Shown: one piece after another, positions 1 to 7,885 of the stretch | How the letters are laid out: every line of letters begins with the position of its first letter | Position numbering within the stretch: position 1 is the first letter of the stretch | From: DASRIA01 sp963768885 | Lineage (GTDB): Bacteria; Actinomycetota; Thermoleophilia; Solirubrobacterales; JBBDJG01 | Assembly (NCBI GenBank): GCA_963768885.1 | Contig: CAVYJN010000006.1 | Span: 744,001-808,000 of the forward strand | DNA length: 64,000 bases | Direction of reading: 5' to 3' | The notes under the pieces: model-generated | Seen by the model: only the letters and a program-made list of their open reading frames with translations | Told to the model about the DNA's origin: nothing | The model's database searches: none | Program-made: the position numbers and the translations under genes

Positions 1-831
1 CTCGCGCGCGGGGCCGAGCAGCAGCTCGCCCGCGGCCGCGACGCCGCCGCCGATCACGACGACCTCCGGGTCGAACGTGTTGATCGCGTTGGCGATGCCC
101 ACGCCGAGCCGCCGGCCGAGCAGTGTCAGCAGGCCCTGGGCCTGTCCGTCGCCGGCCTGCGCCTGCGCCACCACGTCGCGGCCGCGCACGGCCGTCCCGC
201 TTGCCCGCAGCCGCCCGAGCGCCGATTCGGGGTGAGCGCGCGCGGTCGCCTCCGCGAGCGCGTCGAGCGCAGTGCCGGAGGCGAGCGACTCCAGCGAGCC
301 CTCCTGCGGGAATTCGCCTGCCGCCGGCGTCCCGCCCTCGAGGTGCGCGCCGATCAGGGTGTGTCCGATTTCGCCCGCGGCCCCGGTCGCCCCTCGATAC
401 ACGCGCCCGTCGAGCACCAGCCCGCCGCCGATGCCCGTCCCGACCGTGAGCATCACGAGGTTGCGGACGGCGATGCGGGTGCCGTCGTGGGCCTCCGCGA
501 GGGCCGCGCACGTCGTGTCGTTGTCGACGAACACCGGAAGGCCGAGGCGCTCCTCCAGGACCGTGCGGAGCGGGACGTCCGCGAGGTCCACGTTCACGCT
601 CCACTTCACGCGGCCGGTCGCGAACTCGACCACCGAGGGGACCCCGATGCCCACGGCGCTCGTCTCGGGGTCGCGCACGGCCTCGATCGCGCCGGCAATC
701 TGGTCGGTCAGCGCGCCGGCGCTCGCTCCCGCGGTCGGGAAGACCCGGGGAGCGTCCAACTCGCCTTCGTGCAGGGTCGCGACCGCGACCTTGGTCCCGC
801 CGACGTCGACGCCGATCAGCTTCCGGCTCAT
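1..831 (-). CDS. ROK family sugar kinase (glucokinase/N-acetylglucosamine kinase type), 3' end outside window
   Basis: Reading leftwards from ATG at 831, the protein opens with a ROK phosphate-binding loop (LIGVDVGGTKVAVATL) and later has GTGIGGGLVLDG and a GEIGH segment, all typical of ROK hexose kinases. The family usually carries a CxCGxxGCxE zinc motif just after GEIGH. Here that stretch reads GEFPQEGSLES, with no cysteines, so this is a zinc-less variant. The start overlaps the nagA stop as ATGA, which points to translational coupling. Together with nagB and nagA the likely substrate is GlcNAc, GlcN or glucose; specificity cannot be read from the sequence. The C-terminus is cut off by the window edge. 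Confidence 0.85.
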   Translation of the reverse strand, partial: MSRKLIGVDVGGTKVAVATLHEGELDAPRVFPTAGASAGALTDQIAGAIEAVRDPETSAVGIGVPSVVEFATGRVKWSVNVDLADVPLRTVLEERLGLPVFVDNDTTCAALAEAHDGTRIAVRNLVMLTVGTGIGGGLVLDGRVYRGATGAAGEIGHTLIGAHLEGGTPAAGEFPQEGSLESLASGTALDALAEATARAHPESALGRLRASGTAVRGRDVVAQAQAGDGQAQGLLTLLGRRLGVGIANAINTFDPEVVVIGGGVAAAGELLLGPARE

Positions 832-1937
832 CCGCTCGACCAACGCCCGAGTCGCATCACGCGCTGGACCTCGCCGGCGTCGTCGAGCAGCGCGATGTTC
901 GCGGCGCACCCGGGACGCAGTCCGGCCGCGAGCCCGAGCGCCGCCGCGGGCGCCTCGCCGGCGGCGGCGATCGCCTCTGCGAGCGAGGCTTCCGTCATCG
1001 AGGCCCAGTTGCGCACCGCCGCGTCGAGCGTCAGCGCCGATCCGGCGAGGCGGCCCGCCGCGGTTCGCACCGCGCCGGAGCGATCGCTCTCGATCTCGAC
1101 GCCCGCCATGCGGTACGTGCCCGGAGGCGCCGCGGCGGCGGCAGCGGCGTCGCTGGTCAGGACTACCCTGGGGCCCGCCGCTCGGCGCGCGACCTCGAGC
1201 ACGATCGGATCGACGTGCAGCCCGTCCGCGATGATCCCGACCATCGCGCGAGCATCGGTGAGCGCGACTCCCGCGAGGCCGGGTGCGCGGTGATGAAGCG
1301 GCGCCATCGCGTTGAACACGTGGGTCACGAGCCGCGCGCCGGCGTCGAGTGCCCGCCGCGCGACGTCCGCCGACGCGCCCGAGTGGCCGAGCGCGACCGC
1401 GACGCCGCGCGCGCGCAGGGCGGCGATCAGGTCGAGCGCCCCGGGCAGCTCCGGCGCAAGCGTGACGAGCCGGATCGCCTCCGAGGAGAAATATGCGGGC
1501 ACTCCGTCGGCGGGCGCGCGCAGGCGACCCGCCGGGTGCATCCCGGCGTACTCGCTGTTCAGGAAGGGGCCTTCCAGATGGACCCCGAGGACGGGTGAGG
1601 CCGGGTCGGCTGCCCGCTCCGCCAGCTCCGCGACCGACCGTTCGGCCGTCGCGTCGTCCATCGGGACGATCGCCGGCAGATAGCTCGTCACCCCGTGCTC
1701 GAGCTGGATCGCGTCGATCGCGTCGAGCGCCGCCGCGCCGTCCGTCACCTCGCGGCCGCCCGCCCCGTTCACCTGGAGGTCGCAGAGGCCGGGCGCGACG
1801 ATGCCGTCGTGGCGTTCGTCCGGTGGTCTTGGCGGCGCACCCGTGCCGGCGGCGACGATCCGCTCGCCCTCGACCTCGACCCAGCCGTCCTCGAGCGCGC
1901 CGCCGCGCGCGAGCCGCCCGGCGAGCAACAGGTTCAA
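828..1937 (-). CDS. nagA: N-acetylglucosamine-6-phosphate deacetylase
   Basis: Cytoplasmic amidohydrolase that deacetylates GlcNAc-6-P to GlcN-6-P, feeding NagB. Visible family motifs in order are PGLCDLQVNG near residue 50, HLEGPFLNSEYAGMHP near 115, GHSGASADVARRAL followed by THVFNAM (metal/substrate histidines), GIIADGLHV, and the catalytic-Asp segment VLTSDAAAAA. The length of about 369 residues is normal for the family. I chose TTG at 1937 because GGAGAGG lies about 6 bases upstream and the codon overlaps the upstream stop as TTGA; longer readings only add a low-complexity arginine-rich tail. Middle gene of a three-gene operon. Confidence 0.9.
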   Translation of the reverse strand: MNLLLAGRLARGGALEDGWVEVEGERIVAAGTGAPPRPPDERHDGIVAPGLCDLQVNGAGGREVTDGAAALDAIDAIQLEHGVTSYLPAIVPMDDATAERSVAELAERAADPASPVLGVHLEGPFLNSEYAGMHPAGRLRAPADGVPAYFSSEAIRLVTLAPELPGALDLIAALRARGVAVALGHSGASADVARRALDAGARLVTHVFNAMAPLHHRAPGLAGVALTDARAMVGIIADGLHVDPIVLEVARRAAGPRVVLTSDAAAAAAAPPGTYRMAGVEIESDRSGAVRTAAGRLAGSALTLDAAVRNWASMTEASLAEAIAAAGEAPAAALGLAAGLRPGCAANIALLDDAGEVQRVMRLGRWSSG

Positions 1938-3262
1938 GGGGCCTCTCCGGCCTGAGCCGGCCCGTCCGGGGTTGGGAGCGCGACTTCCGGCGGGAGACGC
2001 GTCTCCGCCATCGCTCGGCGGCGCTCCCTGCGCGCGGCCGGCAGGTGCCGCAGCTCGTGCCAGAGCATGCGCGGCCAGTTCCCGCCGGCGCTGAACCGGA
2101 ACGACAGCCGCATCCCGAAGACGCGGTAGGGCGCGAAGAAGTAGGGCGCGCGAATGTGCCAGGCCGAGGTGACGACCGTGACCCGGCGAATCTCGCCGAT
2201 CGCGCGAATGATCGGAAGCGAGCGCGAGGCGTTCTCCGCCGTGTCGCGTCCGGCGTCCTCGAGCACCGCCGGGACGCCCGGGACAGACCATTCCTCCTCC
2301 ATCTGCTCGGCCTCCGAGAGCCCGCCCGTCCTCGTGTAGCCGGTGAGGATCACCGCCCGCGGGGGGTCACGCCGGCACTCCTGCGCGGCGCGCCGCAGGC
2401 GCGCACGCGACTCGGGGGAGATCCGGTGCTCGGGGCCGATGCTCTGCTCGCGGTGGCCGAGCACGATCAGGGTGCGGTCGCTCGACCAGCCTGGCCGGCG
2501 CCGGAGCAGCGCCGCCGCCGCGCTGTCGCAGATCACGGTGATTCGCGGATGGCCGCGCAGCAGCGAAGCCGGGCAGGCGGGCCCCGGTTCGCCCTCGAGC
2601 ATCTCCCGCAGCGCCGCTGCCTTCGCCGGCCCGGACACCAGCATCAGCAGCTCGCGCGCCTCGACCAGGGTCCGCAGCCCCACCGTCAAAGCCTCGCGCG
2701 GCACGTTCTCGAGCGCGCCGAAGTCCGCCGCCGCGTCCGCGCGCGTGGTCTCGTGCAGGCGCACCCGTCGCATCCCGTCCGCGACGGCGGAGCCGGGCTC
2801 GTCGAACGCGACGTGCCCGTCGCGGCCGAGGCCGAGCACGGCGAGGTCGATCGGTCCCTGGTCGAGGAGCGCCTGGTGGCGGGCGCACTCGGCATCGGGG
2901 TCGGCCGCCGTCCCGTCGATCCCGTGAACGGCACCGAACCGGATCCCGCGCAGCGCTCGCGCGAGGTATGCACGGTAGCTGCGGTCGTCGTCGGCGCCCA
3001 GGCCGAGGTACTCGTCGAGCTGGAACAGGGTCGACTGCTCCGCATGGAGGCTGCCGTCCGCGGCATGGGCGCGCAGCACCGCGTACATGCCGACCGGCGT
3101 GTGGCCGGTGGGCAGGATCAGGCGCAGCCGCGGCCGGGCCCGCAGGCGGTTCGCGACCAGCTCGCCGCCGAGCAGCGCGACGCGCATGGGATGGCTCAGG
3201 ACCAAGGGGGAAGCCGTGCTGTTCGGCCGGTCCGTCGGGTGGGTGCTCTGCGCCTCGGTCAT
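1934..3262 (-). CDS. nagB: Glucosamine-6-phosphate deaminase fused to a DUF218 (YdcF/SanA-like) domain
   Basis: Residues about 25-245 are a NagB/6-phosphogluconolactonase fold: PTGHTPVGMY near 51, LDEYLGLG near 82, and LGLGRDGHVAFDEPG near 143 match the GlcN6P deaminase phosphate loop and active site. Residues about 262-400 form a separate DUF218 domain: TLIVLGHR, ILTGYTRTGG, EDAGRDTAENA and SAWHI are its conserved blocks. DUF218 proteins (YdcF, SanA, ElyC) are linked to envelope functions. The two are on one chain with no break. The start is uncertain: ATG 3262 is used, TTG 3280 is in frame upstream, and TAGAGT (about 3281-3286, minus strand) could be a -10 box giving a short leader. Confidence 0.85.
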   Translation of the reverse strand: MTEAQSTHPTDRPNSTASPLVLSHPMRVALLGGELVANRLRARPRLRLILPTGHTPVGMYAVLRAHAADGSLHAEQSTLFQLDEYLGLGADDDRSYRAYLARALRGIRFGAVHGIDGTAADPDAECARHQALLDQGPIDLAVLGLGRDGHVAFDEPGSAVADGMRRVRLHETTRADAAADFGALENVPREALTVGLRTLVEARELLMLVSGPAKAAALREMLEGEPGPACPASLLRGHPRITVICDSAAAALLRRRPGWSSDRTLIVLGHREQSIGPEHRISPESRARLRRAAQECRRDPPRAVILTGYTRTGGLSEAEQMEEEWSVPGVPAVLEDAGRDTAENASRSLPIIRAIGEIRRVTVVTSAWHIRAPYFFAPYRVFGMRLSFRFSAGGNWPRMLWHELRHLPAARRERRRAMAETRLPPEVALPTPDGPAQAGEAP

Positions 3263-3280
3263 CTCCGCTCGGGCGGGCAA

Positions 3281-3942
3281 CTCTAATCAGGGGTGACGAC
3301 CTCAGCCGCTTTGGGCTGCCGACAGAGCTGTCGCCGGCACCGAACGTCCCAGACCAGGCCCCTGGCATTGCGCCTGGGTCCCCCCGGCGGTACGGTGGCC
3401 GAGGGTCCCAGCCCGTTTCGGCCAGGGCCCTCACACAGGTCGAGGACGAGCCGCCTCCTGCCGGGGGCTGCGGAACGGAAGCGTCGGACTCGTGGAACGG
3501 GAAACCTCCTGCGAGCATCGGATGACCTGTACATCGCGCCATCACGGCCCCACCCGCTTCGCGCAGGTCGTCATCCGCACGGTCTCGTGGCAAGTCGAGC
3601 GAACCCCCGGTCTCCATGAAGGAGAACTCGCTCGTGCCGACGGCACGCCCTCCCAGGGACCGCCGCGGCGCGGACCTCACCGTCCGTTGCCGCGGGACCG
3701 AAGCGCGACGCGCGAGGAGGTCCGGCCCGGGCATCGCACGACGCCCGGCTGAACCGCTCGGGTCTCCGGGCTGAGCCGCGCCACGGCGAAGCCCGGAGAT
3801 CCCGATTCTTCCAATTTGCGCGAATCGCCTGCACTGGTCGGTAAACCGGCTCCAGAACTCGGATCCGGGCCGTTTGCCGGGATTGTCACGACACGCCTGG
3901 TCCGGTATATGACCGCCCCAGAGGCGCTTCTGGGGACATCGC
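3281..3942. other. Non-coding gap with several inverted repeats, function unknown
   Basis: No reading frame here looks like protein: translations are arginine/proline-rich shadows. Visible structure on the plus strand includes a long imperfect hairpin with arms at 3760-3772 and 3790-3803 (one bulge) and a 6-bp palindromic hairpin at 3727-3748 (CCGGGC/GCCCGG). The region lies downstream of the GST gene and upstream of nagB, both on the minus strand, so it could hold a long 5' leader for the nag operon. I could not match it to a known riboswitch class. Confidence 0.4.
3916..3935 (-). terminator. Hairpin just after the GST stop codon
   Basis: CCCCAGA/TCTGGGG is a perfect 7-bp stem with a 6-base loop, placed 8 bases beyond the stop of the minus-strand GST gene. 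There is no clear U tract, so it may be a weak or Rho-dependent terminator or simply an mRNA 3' hairpin. Confidence 0.4.
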
Positions 3943-4662
3943 CTAGAGGGCGCGCGCCGCGGCCAGCTCGGTGACGCGCGGCGGGCTGAAGCTCTCGCCG
4001 AGCACACGCGCGTCCCAGTCGAGCAGGCGCTGCACCGCCTCGTGAAGCGTCACGTCCTCGCCCGCGTACTGGAGCGGCGACGACATCGTTGCGAGCGTGA
4101 TGTCGGCAAGGCTCAGCCGGTCGCCGATCAGGTGGTCGGCTTCGCCGAGGCGCTCGACGGCAATCGCCGCGGCGCGGCGGGCCGCGACGACGTCCTTGCG
4201 ATAGCGGCTGTCCGTGATCCCGAACCTGATCCGCAGTCCCGTCGCCGCGACCGCGCCGGCGACGGTGCGCATGCGCCGCGAGCTACCCGGGAAGAAGAGG
4301 CCGCCGAGGTCCTTGGGCGGGCCATCCAGCACCTGGTGGTAGGCGATGCGGCGCGTGAGCGCCATGAAGGCCGCGTCGGCCCAGTCCATCAGCAACAGGC
4401 ACTCGGCGCGCTCGCGCGGGTCGGCGGGGAGGAGGGCGGGCCGGGGATAACGCTCCTCGAGGTGGAGCAGGATCTCCGTGGATCCCGCGATCGCGCGCCC
4501 GTCGTCGACGAGCGCGGGCACCAGCACCTGACCGGACGCGCGCATGACGTCGAGGCGCCACAGCGGGTTGATGTTGACCGTCTCGTAGGGGATGCCCTTG
4601 AGGTCCAGGACGTGCCTGACCTTCACGCAGTTGTGGGAGAACGGGATCTGAAAGAGGCGCAT
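3943..4662 (-). CDS. Glutathione S-transferase-like protein
   Basis: A 239-residue protein with an N-terminal thioredoxin-like GST domain (FSHNCVKVRHVLDLKGIPY near the start; VPALVDDG with the cis-proline near residue 49, then GSTEILLHLEERYP) and an all-helical C-terminal half ending in DRLSLADITLA, the usual GST N-capping/hydrophobic staple region. Actinobacteria generally use mycothiol rather than glutathione, so the thiol cofactor and reaction are unknown. A TAGGGT box about 12 bases before the ATG suggests a leaderless or very short-leader transcript. The promoter lies back-to-back with the tRNA-Gly promoter. Confidence 0.8.
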   Translation of the reverse strand: MRLFQIPFSHNCVKVRHVLDLKGIPYETVNINPLWRLDVMRASGQVLVPALVDDGRAIAGSTEILLHLEERYPRPALLPADPRERAECLLLMDWADAAFMALTRRIAYHQVLDGPPKDLGGLFFPGSSRRMRTVAGAVAATGLRIRFGITDSRYRKDVVAARRAAAIAVERLGEADHLIGDRLSLADITLATMSSPLQYAGEDVTLHEAVQRLLDWDARVLGESFSPPRVTELAAARAL

Positions 4663-4672
4663 GGGCCGACCC

Positions 4673-4678
4673 TATAAT
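4673..4678 (+). promoter_or_regulatory. -10 box of tRNA-Gly
   Basis: Perfect TATAAT 13 bases before the mature tRNA 5' end. Upstream, CTGAAA at 4648-4653 is a possible but poorly spaced -35. Confidence 0.6.
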
Positions 4679-4691
4679 CGATTCGCTTCCG

Positions 4692-4762
4692 GCGGGCGAA
4701 GTGTTGTGGTGGCACAGGAGCCTTCCAAGCTCTTAGGGCGGGTTCGATTCCCGTCGCCCGCT
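4692..4762 (+). tRNA. tRNA-Gly (anticodon UCC)
   Basis: A full cloverleaf can be folded: acceptor GCGGGCG/CGCCCGC with discriminator U, D stem GUGU/GCAC, anticodon stem GGAGC/GCUCU around loop CUUCCAA (anticodon UCC), and T stem GCGGG/CCCGU with loop UUCGAUU. CCA is not encoded. Confidence 0.93.
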
Positions 4763-4773
4763 CTCCGCCGCGG

Positions 4774-4779
4774 TATCCT
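4774..4779 (+). promoter_or_regulatory. -10 box of tRNA-Pro
   Basis: TATCCT 11 bases upstream of the tRNA-Pro 5' end, fitting TAnnnT. The second tRNA may therefore be transcribed separately as well as by read-through from tRNA-Gly. Confidence 0.45.
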
Positions 4780-4790
4780 CAACGCGTAAT

Positions 4791-4864
4791 CGGGGCGTAG
4801 CGCAGTCTGGTAGCGCACTCGGCTGGGGGCCGAGCGGTCGCTGGTTCGAATCCAGTCGCCCCGA
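4791..4864 (+). tRNA. tRNA-Pro (anticodon GGG)
   Basis: Acceptor CGGGGCG/CGCCCCG with discriminator A, anticodon stem CUCGG/CCGAG around loop CUGGGGG (anticodon GGG), and T arm CUGG-UUCGAAU-CCAG. CCA is not encoded. Confidence 0.93.
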
Positions 4865-4884
4865 CTCCGACTCGCGATACAGAG

Positions 4885-4909
4885 AGCCCCGTGCATGCGG
4901 GGCTTTCTT
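4885..4909 (+). terminator. Intrinsic terminator after tRNA-Pro
   Basis: AGCCCCG/CGGGGCT is a 7-bp GC-rich stem with a 6-base loop followed by TTTCTT. It closes the tRNA transcript, and the minus-strand SnoaL gene ends just beyond it, so it may work in both directions. Confidence 0.8.
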
Positions 4910-4927
4910 GCGACGACGACTCATCGC

Positions 4928-5323
4928 CTAATCGCGGAGGCCCACGCTCTTGAGTGCCTTGCCCCAATCGCTGTAGCCCACGAACCGCGTGGCCTTGCCA
5001 TCTCGCATCGTCCAGATATGTGCGTACTTGCCCGCGGTTTCGATGCTGCTCCCCTTGCCACGTCCGCGCACGGTGATGAGAACCAGCACCCGCTCTCCGA
5101 GATCGATGAACTCCTCACCCCGGATGCGCAACGCATCCCATACCGAAAACCACTGACGGGCGCTCTCCTCGAGCCCTGCCAATCCGTGGTAGGTGCCGGC
5201 ATCGGGTATGTCAGCCGCCCACACCACCTCCACCTCCTGGTCGAAGACCTCAGGTGTCCAGAAGTCGCCCAGGCTCCACCGCTCATAGACCGCGCGCAGC
5301 ACCTTCACGTTCTCCTGCGACAT
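4928..5323 (-). CDS. SnoaL/NTF2-like protein
   Basis: A 131-residue single-domain protein starting MSQENVKVLRAVYERW, a very common opening of actinobacterial SnoaL-like (nuclear transport factor 2 fold) proteins, and ending with a beta sheet (YAHIWTMRDGKATRFVGYSD). The fold is used for isomerases, hydrolases and ligand binding; no specific reaction can be assigned. It lies 17 bases downstream of xthA on the same strand. Similar proteins occur at 7472-7858 and 60772-61224. Confidence 0.8.
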   Translation of the reverse strand: MSQENVKVLRAVYERWSLGDFWTPEVFDQEVEVVWAADIPDAGTYHGLAGLEESARQWFSVWDALRIRGEEFIDLGERVLVLITVRGRGKGSSIETAGKYAHIWTMRDGKATRFVGYSDWGKALKSVGLRD

Positions 5324-5340
5324 CGCCCGCGCAGCCCGCG

Positions 5341-6204
5341 TTACGGCGCCTGCGGCAGCTTGCGTGAGCCACGCCTGGCCGCCGGGGCGGAGGGCGGCGG
5401 CACGACCGGCCCGATGTCGCCGTCCGGCGCCTCGTCCAGGTCGACGATCACGGGCGCGTGGTCGCTCGGCCCGGTGCCCTTGCGCGCCTGCCGGTCCACC
5501 CATGCCGCCCGCACGCGGTCGGCGACCGACCCGCTTGCCAGCACCAGGTCGATTCGCATCCCGAGGTCCTGATGGAACATTCCCGCCCGGTAGTCCCAGT
5601 AGGTGAAGAACCGCTCGTTCGGCCAGCGATCGCGCACGACGTCGCGCAAGCCGAGCGCCTGTAGCTCTGCCAGCGCCGCCCGCTCGGGCGCTGTCACATG
5701 GGTCTGGCCGACGTAGGCGTCCGGATCGAACACGTCGTCGTCTGTCGGCGCGATGTTCATGTCGCCACAAACGACCGTGGACTCCGGGCCGGCGGAAACC
5801 ATCTCCCGCAGCGACGCCAGCCACGCGAGCTTGTACCGGTAGTGCTCCGAGTCCGGCACGCGCCCGTTCGGAACGTACACCGAGACGACCCGGATCCCGC
5901 CGCACGTGGCAGACACCGCACGCGCCTCCGGATGCGGGAAGCCCGGCGCCCCGGCGAGACCCGCCGACACGTCGTCCAGCCCCGCGCGCGAGAGGATCGC
6001 CACCCCATTCCACGTGGCTTCGCCGTGAGCCGCGACGGCATAGCCACGGTCGGCGAGCTCTTTGCCGAGCAACTCGGCGAACGCGTCGTCGGCGAGCTTG
6101 GTCTCCTGCAGGCAGACCACGTCCGGCCGGCGCTCGTCCAGCCACGGCAGGAGCCGCGGCAGGCGCTGCTTGACCGAGTTCACGTTCCAGGTCGCGATGC
6201 GCAC
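5341..6204 (-). CDS. xthA: Exodeoxyribonuclease III (AP endonuclease)
   Basis: A 287-residue EEP-fold nuclease for base-excision repair. MRIATWNVNSVKQR at the N-terminus, LQETKL (metal-binding Glu near residue 34), YVPNG, GDMNIAP (Asp/Asn pair) and the C-terminal SDHAPVI (catalytic Asp-His) are all present and in order. The C-terminal tail of about 35 residues after the catalytic core is proline/arginine-rich and extends past typical family members. Confidence 0.92.
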   Translation of the reverse strand: MRIATWNVNSVKQRLPRLLPWLDERRPDVVCLQETKLADDAFAELLGKELADRGYAVAAHGEATWNGVAILSRAGLDDVSAGLAGAPGFPHPEARAVSATCGGIRVVSVYVPNGRVPDSEHYRYKLAWLASLREMVSAGPESTVVCGDMNIAPTDDDVFDPDAYVGQTHVTAPERAALAELQALGLRDVVRDRWPNERFFTYWDYRAGMFHQDLGMRIDLVLASGSVADRVRAAWVDRQARKGTGPSDHAPVIVDLDEAPDGDIGPVVPPPSAPAARRGSRKLPQAP

Positions 6205-6213
6205 GGCCCGGCG

Positions 6214-6498
6214 TCAGGCCGTCATGCGGTGTGCGACGTCGTACCTGTCAACGGACGTGCGCCGCCCCGGCGTCTCGTCCGCCGGCATCGCGCTCAACGC
6301 CTCGTCGCCGCGCCGGTAGTCGTCTTCCGTGTCGAATATGAGGATCACGAGCGCCTTCTCGGCCTCGGCGTCGTGGAGTAGCACGATCTCCGCTGCCGGA
6401 AGTCCCTCAGGCCGATCTCCCTCTTGCATCTCCTTCTTGATCTGCTCGATCCGATCTGCGCCAACGCCTTCGAAGGACACGACACGTGCAACCGCCAT
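6214..6498 (-). CDS. Small dimeric alpha/beta-barrel-like protein
   Basis: A 94-residue protein beginning MAVARVVSFEGVGADRIEQI. The pattern (beta strand, long helix with MQEGDRPEGLP, then EIVLLHDAEAEKALVILIFDTEDDYRRGDEAL) resembles small ferredoxin-like or antibiotic-monooxygenase-type folds that predict dimerisation, but I see no catalytic motif. AGGAGGTG about 6 bases before ATG 6498 is a very good ribosome-binding site. Function unknown. Confidence 0.7.
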   Translation of the reverse strand: MAVARVVSFEGVGADRIEQIKKEMQEGDRPEGLPAAEIVLLHDAEAEKALVILIFDTEDDYRRGDEALSAMPADETPGRRTSVDRYDVAHRMTA

Positions 6499-6555
6499 CA
6501 GGCACCTCCTGGTCGTTTGAGGCGACCATACCGCTGTACGATTCGCCGTTACGAG

Positions 6556-7485
6556 ATGAACGACTTCCGCCACGAGGCCCTCTTCTATTCGGGTGAGGAG
6601 GAGTTCCTGGCCGGGACCGTCTCGTTCGTGCGTGACGGCCTGTGGGCCGGCGAGCCCGTCCTCGTCGCCGTCGGCGAGCGCAAGACGGCCGCCCTCAAAA
6701 GCGCGCTCGGCGACGATTCCGATGCGGTCCGGTTCGTGGACATGGAGGCGTTGGGACGCAACCCTGCGCGCATCATCCCGGCGTGGCGCGAGTTCGTCGG
6801 CGACCGGCGCGCGAGCGCGCGCCCGGTGCGCGGCATCGGCGAGCCGATCTGGCCCGGCCGCAGCCCGGCCGAGGTCGTCGAGTGCCACCACCACGAGTCG
6901 TTGCTCAACCTCGCCTTCGCCGACACGCCGGCGTTCTGGCTGCTGTGTCCGTACGACACCGTCGCGCTCGACCCGGCCGTGGTGCGCGAGGCGCGCGCGA
7001 CGCACCCGCTCATCACCGACGGGACCACCAGCCGGCCCAGCGACCGGTATGCGCCCGAGCTCACGCCGAGCCCCTTTCAGGGGGAGCTGCCGCCCCCCGC
7101 GGGCAAACCCGGCGCGCAGGCGTTCGGCGCGCACCAGCTGAGCCGGGTGCGGCACTTCGTGGCGGGTCGCGCGGAGCTCGCCGGGCTCTCGGCCGACCGC
7201 GCCTCCGACCTGATGCTGGCCGTCAGCGAGGTCGCCACCAACAGCGTGATCCACGGCGGCGGCCACGGCACGCTGCGGGTATGGACGGAGAACGAGTCGT
7301 TCATGTGCGAGGTCCGCGACGACGGGATGCTCGCGGACCCGCTGGCGGGCCGGGTGCGCCCGACGCCGGCCCAGGCCGAAGGCCGCGGGCTGTGGCTCGC
7401 GAACCATCTCTGCGATCTGGTGCAGATCCGCTCGTCACGCAACGGCAACGTGGTGCGGCTGCACATGGCGATCAGCCGGCCGTAG
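6556..7485 (+). CDS. MEDS-domain sensor with anti-sigma-type HATPase domain
   Basis: A 309-residue protein. Residues 1-150 match the MEDS/DcmR-type sensory domain (FRHEALFYSGEEEFL, GEPVLVAVGERK, IGEPIWPGRSPAEVVECHHHE). Residues about 190-305 are an RsbW-like HATPase: DLMLAVSEVATNSVIHGGGHG is the N box, CEVRDDG the G1 region and GRGLWLANHLCDLVQI the G2 region. The combination is common in actinobacterial stress or sigma-factor partner switching; no sigma or anti-anti-sigma gene is adjacent. GTTT at 6515 and TACGAT at 6537 could be promoter parts. Its 3' end overlaps the convergent SnoaL gene by 14 bases. Confidence 0.82.
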   Translation: MNDFRHEALFYSGEEEFLAGTVSFVRDGLWAGEPVLVAVGERKTAALKSALGDDSDAVRFVDMEALGRNPARIIPAWREFVGDRRASARPVRGIGEPIWPGRSPAEVVECHHHESLLNLAFADTPAFWLLCPYDTVALDPAVVREARATHPLITDGTTSRPSDRYAPELTPSPFQGELPPPAGKPGAQAFGAHQLSRVRHFVAGRAELAGLSADRASDLMLAVSEVATNSVIHGGGHGTLRVWTENESFMCEVRDDGMLADPLAGRVRPTPAQAEGRGLWLANHLCDLVQIRSSRNGNVVRLHMAISRP

Positions 7486-7858
7486 CCGCGCGCGCGTCCT
7501 CCTCGGTGAGGAACACGCGGATGCGGCGGATCCTGCCGTCGTCGAGCGAGACGAGATGGAACACGTCGCCGAGCACGGCGCTGTCGCGCGAGTTGTCCAC
7601 GCGCCAGGTCATCGCGACGAAGACCTCGTCGCCGACGGGCCGCACCTCGCGCAGCTCGACCCACCGGCCGCCGATCGAGGCGGCGACCTCTTCGAGCCTG
7701 GCAAGCACCGCGTCGAGCCCGCGCCAGGCTCGGCCATCCGGCATCTGCGGCGGGTCGTGCAGCTCGAGGTCGTCGGTGACCCAGGGCCGCAGGCCCTCCG
7801 GTCCGATCGTGTTCCACGCCTGGTAGGCGTCGTTGACCGTGCCGACGTGCTGTTCCAT
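7472..7858 (-). CDS. SnoaL/NTF2-like protein
   Basis: A 128-residue single-domain protein (MEQHVGTVNDAYQAWNTIGPEG; later GDVFHLVSLDDGRIRRIRVFL). The pattern of N-terminal helix pair followed by a curved sheet is the NTF2-like fold. No catalytic residues are diagnostic. It overlaps the end of the convergent MEDS/HATPase gene. Confidence 0.78.
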   Translation of the reverse strand: MEQHVGTVNDAYQAWNTIGPEGLRPWVTDDLELHDPPQMPDGRAWRGLDAVLARLEEVAASIGGRWVELREVRPVGDEVFVAMTWRVDNSRDSAVLGDVFHLVSLDDGRIRRIRVFLTEEDARAATAG

Positions 7859-7885
7859 CTCGCTGGGAGTATCCCGCGCCCGCGG

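Noticed and set aside
3290..3500. G-rich stretch on the minus strand resembling part of a c-di-AMP (ydaO) riboswitch.
   Set aside because: Only short pieces resemble the consensus, the conserved downstream blocks are missing, and the next gene is not of the usual cell-wall hydrolase type.
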